A stretch of DNA of 64,000 nucleotides, taken from positions 118,604,120-118,668,119 of the forward strand of contig OY978525.1 in assembly GCA_963854835.1 (NCBI GenBank), written 5' to 3'. Below the pieces are notes generated by a model that was not told the DNA's origin, ran no database searches, and saw only the letters and a list, made by a program, of their open reading frames with translations. This document shows, in pieces, positions 27,801 to 36,426 of the stretch. A program made the translations under genes and the position numbers. The DNA is from Megamerina dolium (Eukaryota; Arthropoda; Insecta; Diptera; Megamerinidae). Every line of letters begins with the position of its first letter. Position 1 is the stretch's first letter.

Positions 27801-30800
27801 GTTAGTATCTATGTAAGAATTTATGTACTTGTACGGTCGTATTTGCAACATGAAATATTGTAGCACTTAATCTATTGGTGAGAGTGCAGATTTTTATGTA
27901 CTTTTACCATATCGTATTGTAGGTAGTATTATTAATATTTTATTCTGTATTATAGACACAATAAATTGTTCATTGAAGACTAGTAAGAAGAAAAATAGTA
28001 ATATCTTAAAAGTACAATGTATTTTACTCAAATGATAGATGATGCTTTACAATATTTCATATAGAATCATTTTGTTAAAGTCGCCTGATGTATATGGTAA
28101 AAATCCATTACACAAAATACACTAAAAGCAACTCGCTCTGGTCGATCAATCACTGAAACAGTCGATGAAATTAGGGAAAAACTTGAGCAAGACTGGCACA
28201 TAAGCAGCGTGAATGTTGCTATGGGACTAGGTATTCATCACCAAACAGTTATCAAGCATTTTAAAAATACTGAATACACAAACCAACCGGTGAACCGAAT
28301 TTTCATTCACTGCTAAAACGCAATGAAATTGAACCATTTCTGAAGCGAATGTTTATGGACATTGAAAAGTGGTTCACGTACGACAATAATATGCAAAAAA
28401 GATAATGGATGAAGCGAGGTGAAGCCAGAGCACACCATGGCAAAGCCAATATTGACACCAAAAAAGGTAATGCTCTGTGTCTGGTGTGATTGGAAGAGAA
28501 TTGTTCATTATGAGCTTCTACAACCCGGTAAAATGATTGATTCATACCTCTACCGTCAACAATTAACAAGATTGAAGCAAGAAATTCAATTAAAATGGCC
28601 AAATTTATCAACAGAAAATGTGTTTTGTACCATCGTGACAATGCCAAACCACACACATCTTTGATGACCCGGCAGAAACTGAAAGAGTTTGACTGGGAAG
28701 TTTTGATGCATCTACCATATAGCTCAGACCGTACACCTTCAGATTATTATTTGTTTAGATCTCTGCATAACTCTCTTAATTGTGTAAATTTAAATTCCAT
28801 AGAGGACTGCAAAACACACTTCAATCAGTTTTTCGCTCAGAAAACCCAAAAGTTCTACACAGATGAAATAATGGCTTTACTCTAAAAATGGCAAAAAGTT
28901 ATACATCAAAATGTCACTTATTTGATTTAATAAAGCTCATTTCAAATATAAAGAAAGTGTTTCATTTTTTATCAAATTTATAACCGAACTAATTCGAACA
29001 TCCAATATCAATCTCTGTTCAATTTCTATTCAATTTCTATTCAATATTTTCTGATATCACTAATTTATACACATCATATCTTTAACTTTTTAATTAACTT
29101 CAATAGCTTTAATATTATCTGTCCTTCTAATAAGTTTCAATTCAAGTAAATTTAAATAAAAAAAAAAAACACAAATAAAATTTCTAATTTAATATAGCTG
29201 TATACTATCAAATTGATTTTATTTAAATAGTAGTACATTTCAATTTCAATAGGAAATAATATAGAATTTGTAAAAAGAGAATGCTCGAGGTAATCTCTAC
29301 ATTTTTCACATGCAATATTTTTTTTTTCTTTCTAAATGCACGCTTTGATGAAAAATTTAATTAAACTCAATCTACATTTGTATGATATTAAATAAAATCA
29401 CTAATACAATATATGTAGAATATATATAAGTATATAATATATTGTAAGTACATATGTACATATTTATGTACAGCTATACATTTGTATATGTGTACATAAT
29501 ACCGGCTATCTAAATACTTGTAATTATCACACTTTGTGATAAAATGCCAACTATGTTGATGATATTAAATGAAATTCTGGGAAAACCCACCTTCTATTCT
29601 ATGCAGAGAACGAATGTATTTATGTTGATGGTATGTATTAAATGTAATCAAGTGATTTAGTTTTTTCAAAAAGATTACTTATATTCTATGCAAAGGATTG
29701 AGATATTTACAATATGTTTCCCATAGCCAAGGGAAAAAAGAGATTGTATCTATCGCGATAGAAGAAAAACTGGAATTTGGAAGAATTCTACAAACATTTT
29801 CTTTATTTCAGGATATCGTTAATCGTTCTAGATTTATGAAGAATTTGATATAAAATATCGTATATCGCCAATATTGTCAGTCTATTGTGGAAACGTCACG
29901 ATGTTGGGTAAAAATATGGTGTCAAAATCTAAGCATTAAATGCGGGTTTTGTACGTATCGTAAGTAAAATTGCTATTTTTATATATGGTATATATTCAAT
30001 ATTTCAACTACTAGTGTGATCTTTCATTCTATAATTCTTCATTTTTTTTTTTACAGAATTCAAATTTCCAATAATTACCTGAAGTTGGATCCGGTAATTC
30101 GCCGGTAATTTCGATATGCAATTCGAGAAAACGTTGTAATGTTACATTGGTGGGAAAAGCTTGTACACCATTGTATGGTATACGATGTTCGGCACGACAT
30201 TCGGGACATTTTACCTAAATAAAAGTAGAAAAAAATTACAATATTATAATTTTTATTTTTTTCATAATTTTTGAATGTTAGAGAGACTAGAATTTTTATT
30301 TACAATTTGTGCGCACCTGTAAAAGCCATATAAGCGCAGTACAATAAACACTTAATGGTATCTTGAATGCATAATATAATATATATTACTATATCACCAG
30401 CATTTTAAATTATAAATCAATTCAAAAATTTGTAATTTTCATATATTTCATGCTTTGTGATAACATACAGCTTATTTAAAGAAATGAGGTTCTACTATAC
30501 TTGGTCGAGAATTGCTTTAAAGCATTTATTTATGACTTTTATTTATTTGAAAACTTAATAATTTTCCACTAAATCTCATTATTATTTTGCATTAATTTTA
30601 TTATAATTTTTTTTTTTTTTTTTTGGAATTGTTCCAAAAATATCTATCTTTATGTATTTAGTATTTTTTTTTTATTTTGATTTTCTCAATTTTATTCATA
30701 TTTTTATTTTATATTTTTTTTGAACATTTACGTAAACTTCTATTTAAATCGAACGCATGCAAATTTTATACGTAAATATTTAATAGTCGTCGTCGTCGTA

Positions 30801-31081
30801 GTCTTTTGTGATTCTTGTTGATAATAATGGCGTGAGTGGGTGGATCGGATGCCATCTTTTTAATATCGAACAAATACATTTAAAAATATTTGCAGACATA
30901 CATCTGTTTAATATACGTAAATACTTTATTCTATGATTTTGTTTTTCAGTATTTTCTATTTGTATTTGTATTTTTTTTTTTTTTGCAGCAAAAGATTTAT
31001 TTAAAAATTCTAATGACGTTGCTGCTACCATCATCCATTCAAGTTTAAATTGTTTGAAAAATCTAGAATATTTTTCATTTA

Positions 31082-31113
<32 letters not shown>

Positions 31114-32921
31114 GTATTTGTATTAGTTAGACTTGCATACATGTATAAGGACGATATATAAGCAACTTTATGGCCAATTTGCTTTAAATAAATATGTTGT
31201 AGTCACTAATATTAATAATGTATGCACTCGTTATTAATTCATTTTGTCGTATGTTTGTAAGGAAAAATGTTGATTAAAATTCATAAAGCGGCATTTTGAA
31301 ATACATTTTTTTCACTGACACACGTTGGTCAATTTTTTTTTTATTCAAATTTTTTGTCACTCTCATACACATATTATGTTTGAAAGATACACAAAAATTA
31401 AGATTACCATTACTTTAGTCGAATGAAAATGAAAAAAAAACTCGATTTTTTACAAATAATTTTTGTGAAAAAACCCAAACTCAAGAATTACAATAATCGT
31501 AATCATATTAATTTTAGATTATAATACAATTATTATTAGCTAATTTATTTATTTTTATTTCTATAAAAGCTATCATTTTAATTATGAACGTAATTCAGTG
31601 TTGAGCAGTAATTAAAAATTATACAAGTAATCATATTTATAAAAAATAATCATGATTATCATTTATTGCACATCATTATGGTAATTTCTTATTTCTTTTT
31701 ACAAATGAAGTAATCGTAATTAATAAGTAATTTCCTAAAAACCAGAATAAAGAATTACAGTAATCGTAATGCTATTAATTTTGGATTACAATACAATTAT
31801 TATTAACTAATTATTTAATTATGAACGTAATTCAGTGTTGAGCAGTAATTAAAAATTATACAAGTAATCATATTTATAAAAAATAATCATGATTATCATT
31901 TATTGCACATCATTATGGTAATTTCTTATTTCTTCTTACAAATAAAGTAACCGTAATTAATAAGTAATTTTATAAAAACCAGAATAAAGAATTACAGTAA
32001 TCGTAGTGCTATTAATTTTGGATTACAATACAATTATTATTAACTAATTATTTAATTATGAACATAATTCGGTGTTGAGTAGTAATTAAAAATTATACAA
32101 GTAATCATATTTATAAAAAATAATCATGATTATCATTTATTGCATATTATTATGGTAATTTCTTATTTCTTCTTACAAATAAAGTAACCGTAATTAATAA
32201 GTAATTTTATAAAAACAAGAATAAAGAATTACAGTAATCGTAATGCTATTAATTTTGGATTACAATACAATTATTATTAACTAATTATTCAATTATGAAC
32301 GTAATTCAGTGTTGAGCAGTAATTAAAAATTATACAAGTAATCATATTTATAAAAAATAATCATGATTATCATTTATTGTACATCATTATGGTAATTTCT
32401 TATTTCTTCTTACAAATAAAGTAACCGTAATTAATAAGTAATTTCCTAAAAACCAAAATAAAGAATTACAGTAATCGTAATGCTATTAATTTTGGATTAC
32501 AATACAATTATTATTAACTAATTATTTAATTATGAACGTAATTCAGTGTTGAGCAGTAATTAAAAATTATACAAGTAATCATATGCATAAAATAATCATA
32601 ATTATCATTTATTGCATATTATTATGGTAATTTCTAAATTGTTCTTGTTGTTTTTTACAAATAAAATAACGGTAATTAATAAATAAATTCTTAAAATAAA
32701 CCCTTAATTTCTCTAAAAGCTGTTAATAACATTTATTATAACTTCTATACTAAATTTATGCATATTATTATCATATTTTAACCCACCTGTCGTCTCACAT
32801 AATCAACAAGTCCCTCCATACACGGTTCCATGCAGAAGGAGTGTTGACATGGCAGCAATTTCGGTATACGATACCGATCGAGACATACGCAGCACGTTAA
32901 TAGTTGTTCAAATTGTTCCAT
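2077..32921 (-). CDS. tn: TRIM/NHL-domain E3 ubiquitin ligase, thin/TRIM32-like (full gene, 11 coding exons)
   Basis: Seen: coding exons at 32787-32921, 30079-30214, 25709-25851, 24287-25594, 17655-18400, 6275-6559, 4327-5058, 2888-3047, 2524-2664, 2363-2439 and 2077-2290 join through GT-AG introns with every phase matching, giving 1358 residues. In order: RING (Cys10, Cys13, Cys25, His27, Cys30, Cys34, Cys48, Cys51), B-box (Cys97 to His124), a helical coiled-coil region (about 139-290), a low-complexity Ser/Glu/Arg-rich middle (about 290-1070), and six NHL repeats (about 1084-1358), each closing on a D-x-x-N-[HN]-R-[VI]-Q motif. Known: proteins of this architecture are E3 ubiquitin ligases; fly thin and vertebrate TRIM32 act at the sarcomere Z-disc/costamere and in muscle maintenance. 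Inferred: this is the tn orthologue, supported by the exact RING/B-box text and the total length. The start is the first ATG, directly behind a splice acceptor. Isoform choice is visible at 23747 and 15082. Confidence 0.93.
2363..2439 (-). CDS. tn: tn coding exon 10: NHL repeat 4/5 junction
   Basis: Residues 1263-1287: IFDVNGKVLSSIGTEGSDDG then QFKFP, with a donor at AG|GTATTT. At 77 bp this is the shortest coding exon. It is confirmed by the phase 2 match to the final exon, which restores the expected FPRGVAVDD NHL start. Confidence 0.95.
2524..2664 (-). CDS. tn: tn coding exon 9: NHL repeat 4
   Basis: Residues 1216-1262, exactly 47 codons in phase 0 at both ends: VFQSDGTFVGKFGTCGRGEG then HYIAVSNTNRVIVSDSNNHR and IQ. 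The acceptor is TTTAG and the donor GTAAAA. Confidence 0.95.
2888..3047 (-). CDS. tn: tn coding exon 8: NHL repeats 2-3
   Basis: Residues 1162-1215: YNHRIQVLDPQGRFLRAFGS, then WGVTTDALGFIYVCDKENHR and VQ before a GTAAGC donor. It completes NHL repeat 2 and carries most of repeat 3. The acceptor is ATGTAG at 3048-3050. Confidence 0.95.
3048..4326 (-). other. tn intron between exons 7 and 8
   Basis: Holds a GAA triplet run (about 3087-3116), the deleted mariner at 3279-3808 and otherwise plain AT-rich sequence. Confidence 0.8.
3279..3808 (-). mobile_element. internally deleted mariner, same family as the copy at 21.7 kb
   Basis: Both ends carry GGTCCCAGAACTA-type inverted repeats (left GGACGGTCCCAGAACTACCC, right complement GGGCGGTCCCAGAACTAACC). 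On the minus strand the transposase N-terminal text DDHRRLKVRELGKMAGISKS runs straight into the C-terminal NEVESTVNGYFSELKSSYYK and WEKCIELEGDYVEK, so the whole catalytic middle is missing. At 530 bp it is a non-autonomous deletion derivative lying in the 3.05-4.33 kb tn intron. Confidence 0.85.
4327..5058 (-). CDS. tn: tn coding exon 7: linker and first NHL repeats
   Basis: Residues 918-1161 plus two bases of codon 1162. The N-terminal two thirds are low-complexity (RYGGYGSTDLARSRSSH and a Ser-rich stretch). From about residue 1084 the NHL propeller begins: FTWPRGLAVGPDNSIVVADS then SNHRVQVF, and the second repeat reaches GQYIIADR at an AG|GTGAGC donor. The second NHL repeat is completed by exon 8. 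Confidence 0.95.
5059..6274 (-). other. tn intron between exons 6 and 7
   Basis: AT-rich intron with A and T homopolymers near 5.83-6.0 kb. I see no gene or recognisable mobile element. Confidence 0.8.
6275..6559 (-). CDS. tn: tn coding exon 6: linker
   Basis: Residues 823-917 plus two bases of codon 918. It reads SYTSRFLNKSKSSAIVSQ onward, with RYLAMKERRNRLARSRSSHT and an acidic patch, ending SPSAYLAS and an AG|GTGCGA donor. Phase matches exons 5 and 7. No folded domain is evident. The ARSRSSH text recurs near the start of exon 7 (DLARSRSSHALKS), suggesting a short internal duplication of a linear motif. Confidence 0.88.
8623..9458. mobile_element. non-autonomous DNA transposon with GGGTGGTCCA inverted ends
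   Basis: The left end is TATA-GGGTGGTCCA and the right end TGGACCACCC-ATATA, a 10-bp terminal inverted repeat flanked by TA. The interior consists of two pairs of direct duplications: an 80-bp block (GTCAGCATTTTCATTATTAA near 8713 and 8825) and a 160-bp block (CATTTGACTGGCTATATGAC near 9090 and 9280). No transposase was seen. TA flanks suggest mobilisation by a Tc1/mariner-like transposase. Confidence 0.6.
10529..11097 (-). mobile_element. internally deleted mariner (family of the 26.0 and 45.8 kb copies)
   Basis: Ends AGATCTAGTAAAAA and AGATGTAGTAAAAA form the inverted repeats. On the minus strand the transposase start MDTSKEKIRH is fused directly to RPHTSIMTCQKLRELGWEVL, removing about two thirds of the protein including the first catalytic aspartates. 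569 bp; cannot transpose by itself. Confidence 0.85.
12598..13869 (+). mobile_element. full-length but decayed mariner element
   Basis: Inverted ends ACAGGCCATTCAAT and ATTGAATGGCCTGT are flanked by TA on both sides, and the 1272-bp length is that of a complete mariner. The transposase is readable only by switching frames: IEKWIVEFKRDRTSTNDADP, RKLCAKWVPRELKVDQKP, VTMDETW (first catalytic Asp), SAGKVMASVFWDANGIIFID and the C-terminal ALEGNHVE. At least four frameshifts or stops interrupt it, so this is an old pseudogene in the large tn intron. Confidence 0.9.
14121..14620. repeat. 255-bp direct tandem duplication
   Basis: Two nearly identical copies begin ATGTTGCGACAACATGTTCT at 14121 and 14376 and both run through TTACCTAGCAACATCAGTCT. 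The start contains the inverted ATGTTG-CGA-CAACAT. Only a handful of mismatches separate the copies, so the duplication is fairly recent. No coding content was seen. Confidence 0.85.
15082..15181 (-). CDS. tn: candidate alternative last exon of tn
   Basis: Seen: behind a pyrimidine-rich stretch and a TATAG acceptor, 100 bases encode S-YTYSLPFSIPYINRPSR, then TRYRKRLADVLRDVK and a TGA at 15082-15084. It is less AT-rich than its surroundings and uses Arg codons such as CGG and CGC, unlike the neighbouring intron. The entering phase (two bases donated by exon 5) fits exactly, and like exon 6 it would begin Ser-Tyr-Thr. Inferred: a short basic C-terminus for an 855-residue isoform that lacks the NHL propeller. 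Alternative: an unrelated conserved intronic element or chance. Confidence 0.45.
16035..16094. repeat. 17-bp tandem repeat, three copies plus a partial fourth
   Basis: CTGATATTCACGAACAG is repeated perfectly three times, then CTGATATTC. It lies in the large tn intron. CAGCTG E-box-like hexamers form at each junction. Confidence 0.85.
17655..18400 (-). CDS. tn: tn coding exon 5: Ser/Glu/Ala-rich disordered linker
   Basis: Residues 575-822 plus two bases of codon 823. It begins TDSESETEDEESDGS after an AAAG acceptor at 18401 and ends SHHETDDRYGGGSSGS at a GTACAT donor. It is rich in Ser, Thr, Ala and acidic clusters, as expected of a phosphorylatable, flexible linker between coiled coil and NHL propeller. 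The acceptor is weak (poor pyrimidine tract); it was chosen because it is the only nearby AG that keeps the frame with exon 4. Confidence 0.85.
20996..23206. mobile_element. candidate element with long terminal inverted repeats, interrupted by a mariner
   Basis: The left flank (20996-21050) contains TTCGGATGGACTTGAATTTC preceded by ATGGCG and ACAGTTTTTGAGTTT. The right flank, reverse-complemented (about 23150-23206), reads ATGGCGG, ACAATTTTTGAATTT and TTCGGATGGACTTGAATTC. This makes imperfect inverted repeats of about 50 bp enclosing 2.2 kb, of which 1013 bp is a later mariner insertion. The remaining 1.2 kb has no recognisable transposase. The target duplication is unclear. Confidence 0.5.
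21682..22694 (+). mobile_element. mariner element with deleted catalytic core
   Basis: TA flanks both ends and the inverted repeats read AAGGTCAGTCCCAGAAC and (complement) GAGGGCAATCCCAGAAC. An open stretch (22012-22428) encodes KIHKMVWDDRRLKVRELGEI, then KLCAIWVPHLLTIEQKPRRQ and VDETWAHHFTPATKEQSKQC, ending PSAGKV. The frame then shifts and jumps to HASYSPDLAPSDYFLF and the C-terminal WEKCVELKGDYVEE, so the second catalytic Asp region is lost. A T-run near 21.81 kb disrupts the upstream part. Confidence 0.9.
23747..25594 (-). CDS. tn: tn exon 4, read-through terminal form encoding an NHL-less isoform
   Basis: If the donor at 24286 is skipped, the frame runs on through an Asn run, an acidic stretch and dense Glu repeats to TAG at 23747-23749. 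That gives 615 residues here and 753 in all with exons 1-3. Seen: 180 extra codons without a stop in an AT-rich genome, with codon use that keeps Glu runs (GAA/GAG mixed) rather than a pure microsatellite. Inferred: a RING/B-box/coiled-coil protein with a polyacidic tail made by intronic polyadenylation. Against it: no canonical AATAAA was seen within the few hundred bases after the stop, and Glu/Asn repeats can stay open by composition alone. Confidence 0.6.
   Translation of the reverse strand: MRRSLHRLQDTLAVIEKNTINLQTNCISVSEEVEEIYRRVTKAIKDRSDQLKGEVDRYLTVELRNLTTLKENLDLEITNIASNCDVVDKYMNDSVEWDDCELMDTKEIFMKTVEFLRHFEYENSDYSRRVRFLLSIDPNQLVMNLATFGDLNFSPHSAPMGTASGLHLAQQSALQPGLMRSKSDHRLTTQYRQQDDRVGYNDEPVLGGRKFGERPQRSSNTDRYGDTGSSSRYGRDYDYENDYDNEQSSTARPGKSRFRSRFVRSHQNEDSDQEQQQLQRLEHEKKKDRVLTGEDVSRGQLSGIIRLTDCARVIQRLADIGKEKKEKKVDTAAQQAVQAAIQAQKASMQRPKQGQQQQPASGAGAGSDDDIGRLKRQNKNAPGSSSATAAAAQVEPERPAADRVAALKRNTGQATSEESDSSNHASPVRRTPPRAEVSVTEANEEVNSGSGSSSSNNIDNSNISNNNNNNNNEGTNEVDGGRQAMQALAVPEVVDEVVIEDDEVEEEEVEEEIEEEEEEEEEEEEEAQEEEQENRQESQVIDTNTRQEVPIKEDENDAAIVAAADPIIHNTPSNEETEEEYEDAEDDEEIEEEEVEEEITEEEEEEETEEEEDSD
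24287..25594 (-). CDS. tn: tn coding exon 4: coiled coil and low-complexity region (NHL-isoform form)
   Basis: Residues 139-574 in the long protein. The first 150 or so residues (IRRSLHRLQDTLAVIEKN onward) are a helical coiled coil, followed by an Arg/Gln/Ser-rich low-complexity stretch ending RRTPPRAE. The donor GAG|GTAAGT at 24286-24281 is a near-perfect consensus and leaves phase 0, which fits the acceptor at 18400 exactly. The same reading frame stays open past this donor for 180 more codons (see the alternative terminal form). Confidence 0.9.
25709..25851 (-). CDS. tn: tn coding exon 3: B-box zinc finger
   Basis: Residues 91-138. It reads GQIMERCGVCSEKSYLSYCA then HCEKKICEDCKSAHMDILRR, a B-box with Cys97, Cys100, Cys109, Cys112, Cys117, Cys120 and His124. 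The acceptor CTTAG and donor GTAAAA are both clear. Known: B-boxes in TRIM proteins support self-association and ligase activity. Confidence 0.95.
26026..27163 (+). mobile_element. decayed mariner, 3'-truncated
   Basis: Begins AGGTGTAGTAAAAAG after TA. The N-terminal text MDTSKEKIRHILQYFFDKGE and SGNFDVKDASRSGRPIVENI is readable, then after frameshifts KILLYIWWDWQGIIYFELLS, VFHQDNARPHTSIVTCQKLR (second catalytic Asp) and SYSPDLTPSDYYL (third). It stops near GGCATTATA without the 3' inverted repeat seen in the 45.8 kb sister copy. Confidence 0.9.
28110..28985 (+). mobile_element. decayed 5'-truncated mariner
   Basis: Readable in pieces: RSGRSITETVDEIREKLEQD, KKVMLCVWCDWKRIVHYELL, HRDNAKPHTSLMTRQKLKEF (catalytic Asp), SSDRTPSDYYLFRSL and the C-terminal FNQFFAQKTQKFYTDEIMAL. 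The first third of the transposase and the 5' repeat are missing. Related to, but clearly distinct from, the copy 1 kb upstream. Confidence 0.88.
30079..30214 (-). CDS. tn: tn coding exon 2: second half of RING finger
   Basis: Residues 46-90 plus the first base of codon 91. It begins VKCPECRAEHRIPYNGVQ, supplying the last two RING cysteines (48 and 51), and ends LPDPTS with a GTAATT donor in phase 1. An intron of about 2.6 kb holding a 237-bp tandem array splits the RING domain between exons 1 and 2. Confidence 0.95.
30215..32786 (-). other. tn intron splitting the RING domain
   Basis: Carries a TTA triplet run near 31084-31110 and, over its upstream 1.2 kb, the 237-bp tandem array. A frame at 30780-31142 is Asn-run low complexity and is not considered coding. 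Confidence 0.8.
31488..32690. repeat. 237-bp tandem array, about five units
   Basis: The motif TTGAG(C/T)AGTAATTAAAAATT occurs at 31601, 31838, 32075, 32312 and 32549, an exact 237-bp period. Each unit contains CAGTGTTGAGCAG, GTAATCATATTTATAAAAAA and the related GTAATTAATAAGTAA and ATTACAGTAATCGTAATGCT strings. The inner units are nearly identical while the outer two have drifted, as expected for expansion by unequal exchange. Confidence 0.92.
32787..32921 (-). CDS. tn: tn coding exon 1: start codon and first half of RING finger
   Basis: Encodes residues 1-45, starting MEQFEQLLTCCVC and ending at a GTGGGT donor in phase 0. It carries RING ligands Cys10, Cys13, Cys25, His27, Cys30 and Cys34. 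Cys30 and Cys34 are separated by three residues where most RING fingers have two. The ATG lies 6 bases downstream of a pyrimidine-rich acceptor (…TTTTATAG), so the 5' UTR begins in a separate upstream exon. Confidence 0.95.
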
Positions 32922-32930
32922 TTTTTACTA
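32922..32930 (-). promoter_or_regulatory. splice acceptor 6 bases before the tn start codon
   Basis: The minus strand reads a T-rich tract, TTTTATAG, then TAAAAA and the tn ATG. This places the acceptor dinucleotide at 32928-32929 or within a base of it and shows that the rest of the 5' UTR is in an upstream exon not identified here. Confidence 0.6.
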
Positions 32931-34596
32931 TAAAACCAAAAAAAAAAAGAAAATTATAGAAAAAACATTAAAATTTATAGAATAGTTTATGCTACTAGAT
33001 AAAATTATTAAGCATTTTAGTACAAGCATCTTCTTCCCATAATCGGTAATCGAAACAATCGATATTCAAATACTATCAATATGTCTATTTTATTTGTTAT
33101 GCACATTTCTAAGGCAATTTAATTTTCATAAATTAAATTATATTATTGATAATAGAAAATAGGAGATCTCCAACCAAACCCAACATAAGAAATATATAAA
33201 TTACATATAGTCAAGAATTGCTCATATTATTGATTCTGCTGCTGCTGTTGCTGCCAGCCAGCAATCTCATCAACTTAGAGCATATAAAGAAAATCCGATT
33301 TTCTTGGAATTTCATTATTTGAATATTGCTATGCTTATTATTTTTTTTTTTTTATACGACCTCCTGCATCGAAAAAAAAAAACAAAAAACAAAAACCAGC
33401 GAAAACAAAGCATTAATTTCCAACAAAAAAAAAAAATATGTACATATATACAATACATACTATTTACATACGTCGATTGACCATTTGCCGATAATATTGT
33501 AATACAGAAAAAAAAATAATAAATAAATAATAATAATAATAATAATAATAATAAGAAAAAAAAATATCAAAAATTCACTTCATTAATATCTATAAACATA
33601 GAGATTTGTGTTGCTACTCGTACCATCAACGTCAACACCACCACCATCACCACTACCATTACCATTCCATATAACCACCAATCAGCAGTATTAAGCACTC
33701 TCTCTACTATATATATATTTATATTCCCCCTACATGCTTATTATAATAACGACATCAAATTTGCCAGACCAACAATGAAAGCAAAAATATTGAAAAATAA
33801 ATCAAAATACTTGTTGTTGTTGTTGTTGATTTTTTTTTTTTTGTATATTGCCACAAATCGTCTTAGTCTTGTCAATAATAAAATCAATGAGATGAATGAA
33901 TATGAAAGAATAGCAACGAATATATATTTCCACAAAAATTTTCTATATCAATGCCTTCATTATACTTATACACTTTGGACATTCTTTGTTATTAGATTTA
34001 ACAAGCAGACAAATATGGTATTTGGTCAAAGAGAGAGAGAAATTAAATATTTGAAATATTGAATATAAAATGAAAATGAGAGAATTTACATATGTACTAT
34101 GAAGTTACTAAATTAAATATTAATTGAAAATTCTTTAAAAATTAGACAAAAAATACCAGAATAATTTTTATTAATTTTTTTTTTTTATTAAATTTCAAAA
34201 TTAATTACATTTACATTTAGTCTAAATGAGTTGCATCACGCCCAATAATCCTTATGACCATATAAGAGCAATATGACTCCTGCTTTCATTGATAAATTAT
34301 ATCTGGGAATATAATAAATTATTGTGACGTAATTAGCAATAAAAATTTATTTGGGATCAAAAGGAAAAATTACTAATCATATTTCTTCATCTTACATCAC
34401 TTCATATTCCTTATGATAATTTGTCATCTAATGCAGCTATTAAATCGACAATAATACCCTATGGCATAATAGCAATATGCTGTATTTTAAATCAAAACAT
34501 ATACATTAGGCCGTACCTCAAAAAGAAAGAGCGCCGCACATCTTCGAATTTGAAAAAAAAAAAAACAATTTTTTTTTCTAAGAACGGGGTACTGGT

Positions 34597-35175
34597 GTAC
34601 CTGAGGTTTATGACCTTTGATTTAGTATTGGACAAAAATATCGCTCTATGATACTTTAAGATCGGTCTATAAATGCCTATAAATGAGATATGATGGGTAA
34701 GTACTAGGAGTGGATACTTGAGGTCAATAACCGTTGAAGCAAAAAATTGGTCTCCTTGAGACAAAAATATCGTTATATCATACTTTAAGATCGGTCTATA
34801 TATGCCAAAGATAGGACGAAAAATTTAAAAAAGGCGACCCCTACGTTCGGCCAAAAAATTAAAACATGTTTTTTAAAGAGATCTACTTATTTAATCAAAA
34901 TACTTCCTTAGCAAAAGTTTAATAATTTTTTACGAACTTTTATTTTTAGCCATTAGAGTGGTACATTAGGGCGGTAGAAACTGATGTATGGTGGGTAGAC
35001 ACTACAACGGGACACTTGAGGTTAATGATCTTTTGGGATAGAAATTGGTCTTCTCAAGACAAAAACATCGATATATCACACTATAAGATCCGACTGTAAA
35101 TTCCGATGATATAATGAAAAATTTAAAAGGGTAACCCCTACGTTCCGCCAAAAGAAAAAATTTTATTTCGAAACC
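34597..35175. repeat. three diverged direct repeats of unknown family
   Basis: A block of about 90-100 bp (ACTTGAGGTCAATAACC … GACAAAAATATCG … ACTTTAAGATCGGTCTATA) appears near 34597, 34709 and 35021. The last two are followed by a shared GACCCCTACGTTCGGCCAAA / AACCCCTACGTTCCGCCAAA tail. Divergence is about 20-25 percent. No coding content was seen. Confidence 0.65.
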
Positions 35176-36426
35176 AGCTTGCAATAATACCAATTTTATT
35201 GTACACCAACTACATTTTCAAAAGTATGATCATCTTTCTCTTATGTAAGAATTGTGCAACTATTGCAACTAATAAAACCATGGATTCTTTTTAAGCAAAA
35301 GAGAATAAATTCTTAAATAATATAATGAAAATCGAATGTAATTCCAAATTTATTTAGAATAAAATATAATCATATTATTTGACACTAAAATATAGTATAT
35401 GATTTCAATTCATCATATTAGAAACTTACTACAAATTTGCCCAAAACATTAAGATTTCTTAGAAAATTACTTCAATTCATTAAAAGCCATAAATCAAACT
35501 TGGCCCAACTTATCTCTTCTATATATGAGAAATCTATGTAAACACATCAACATCAATTATATTGTATAGAAGATTTCTAAATAACTTGTTCAACCACAGT
35601 AACCACACTTTGGTGTTACGTATCATCTAAATGTGGAAAATAGCCTTGGGCAAATATACTTTCTATTAGCTTTTGTTCACTTTCTAATAACATATATAAC
35701 CCAATGTATCTTACATCAAATAATATATACGCCCTATGAATAGTACATGTCAATGATTTCAAATGAATCCTTTATTGTAATCGCAAATAATCAAAAACAA
35801 TTTAATTCATCATTTTATCATTTTCGAAAGGTTTAATGAAACGTACCCACCTATAGACACATGTGCCTAGGTGAGCATGTGTGTGTGTGAGTGTGTGTAA
35901 TTTAAAACCACATTTTGTATATGATTGTAACCTATGTATATACATATATGAATTTCTACAATTTATATTACTATATCACTACCAACAGAAAGCAACAACC
36001 AAATCATGTTATTCCAAATATGGTAGAAAAGCACATATGGTATTTACTAGGCATACATACATATACATGTATGCCTACATGCATTGAAGTTTACCCTATA
36101 GAAATTGTGGAATGTTATTTCAATGAGGAACATAATAAATTTGTTAATTTTAAGCAACTTTTTTACTAAGCTTTTTTATTAGTGTAAGTTCTTAACAGCT
36201 ATAGTATCTAGTTTACTTTAAAATATTTTAAAGATATATATTTGATATTTGACAGTCTGACAATGTCATGTAATTTTTGTCGAAAAATCTACGTTTGAAA
36301 ACAAATCTGACATTTCCATTGAAAAATTTGACATTTTTTAGCATGAATGTACTCAGAACATTTTGATGTACAAGCGATATTTGTATTGTTTACAGTAACT
36401 TGAAATATTCATTTCGGTCAAAAAAA

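Larger units (their letters stand above)
25852..30078 (-). other. tn intron between RING exon 2 and the B-box exon
   Basis: Contains mariner copies at 26026-27163 and 28110-28985. The remaining AT-rich sequence (27.2-28.1 and 29.0-30.1 kb) shows nothing else recognisable. Confidence 0.8.

Noticed and set aside
31488..32690. CRISPR-like array
   Set aside because: The whole 237-bp unit is repeated without unique spacers, and this is animal nuclear DNA.
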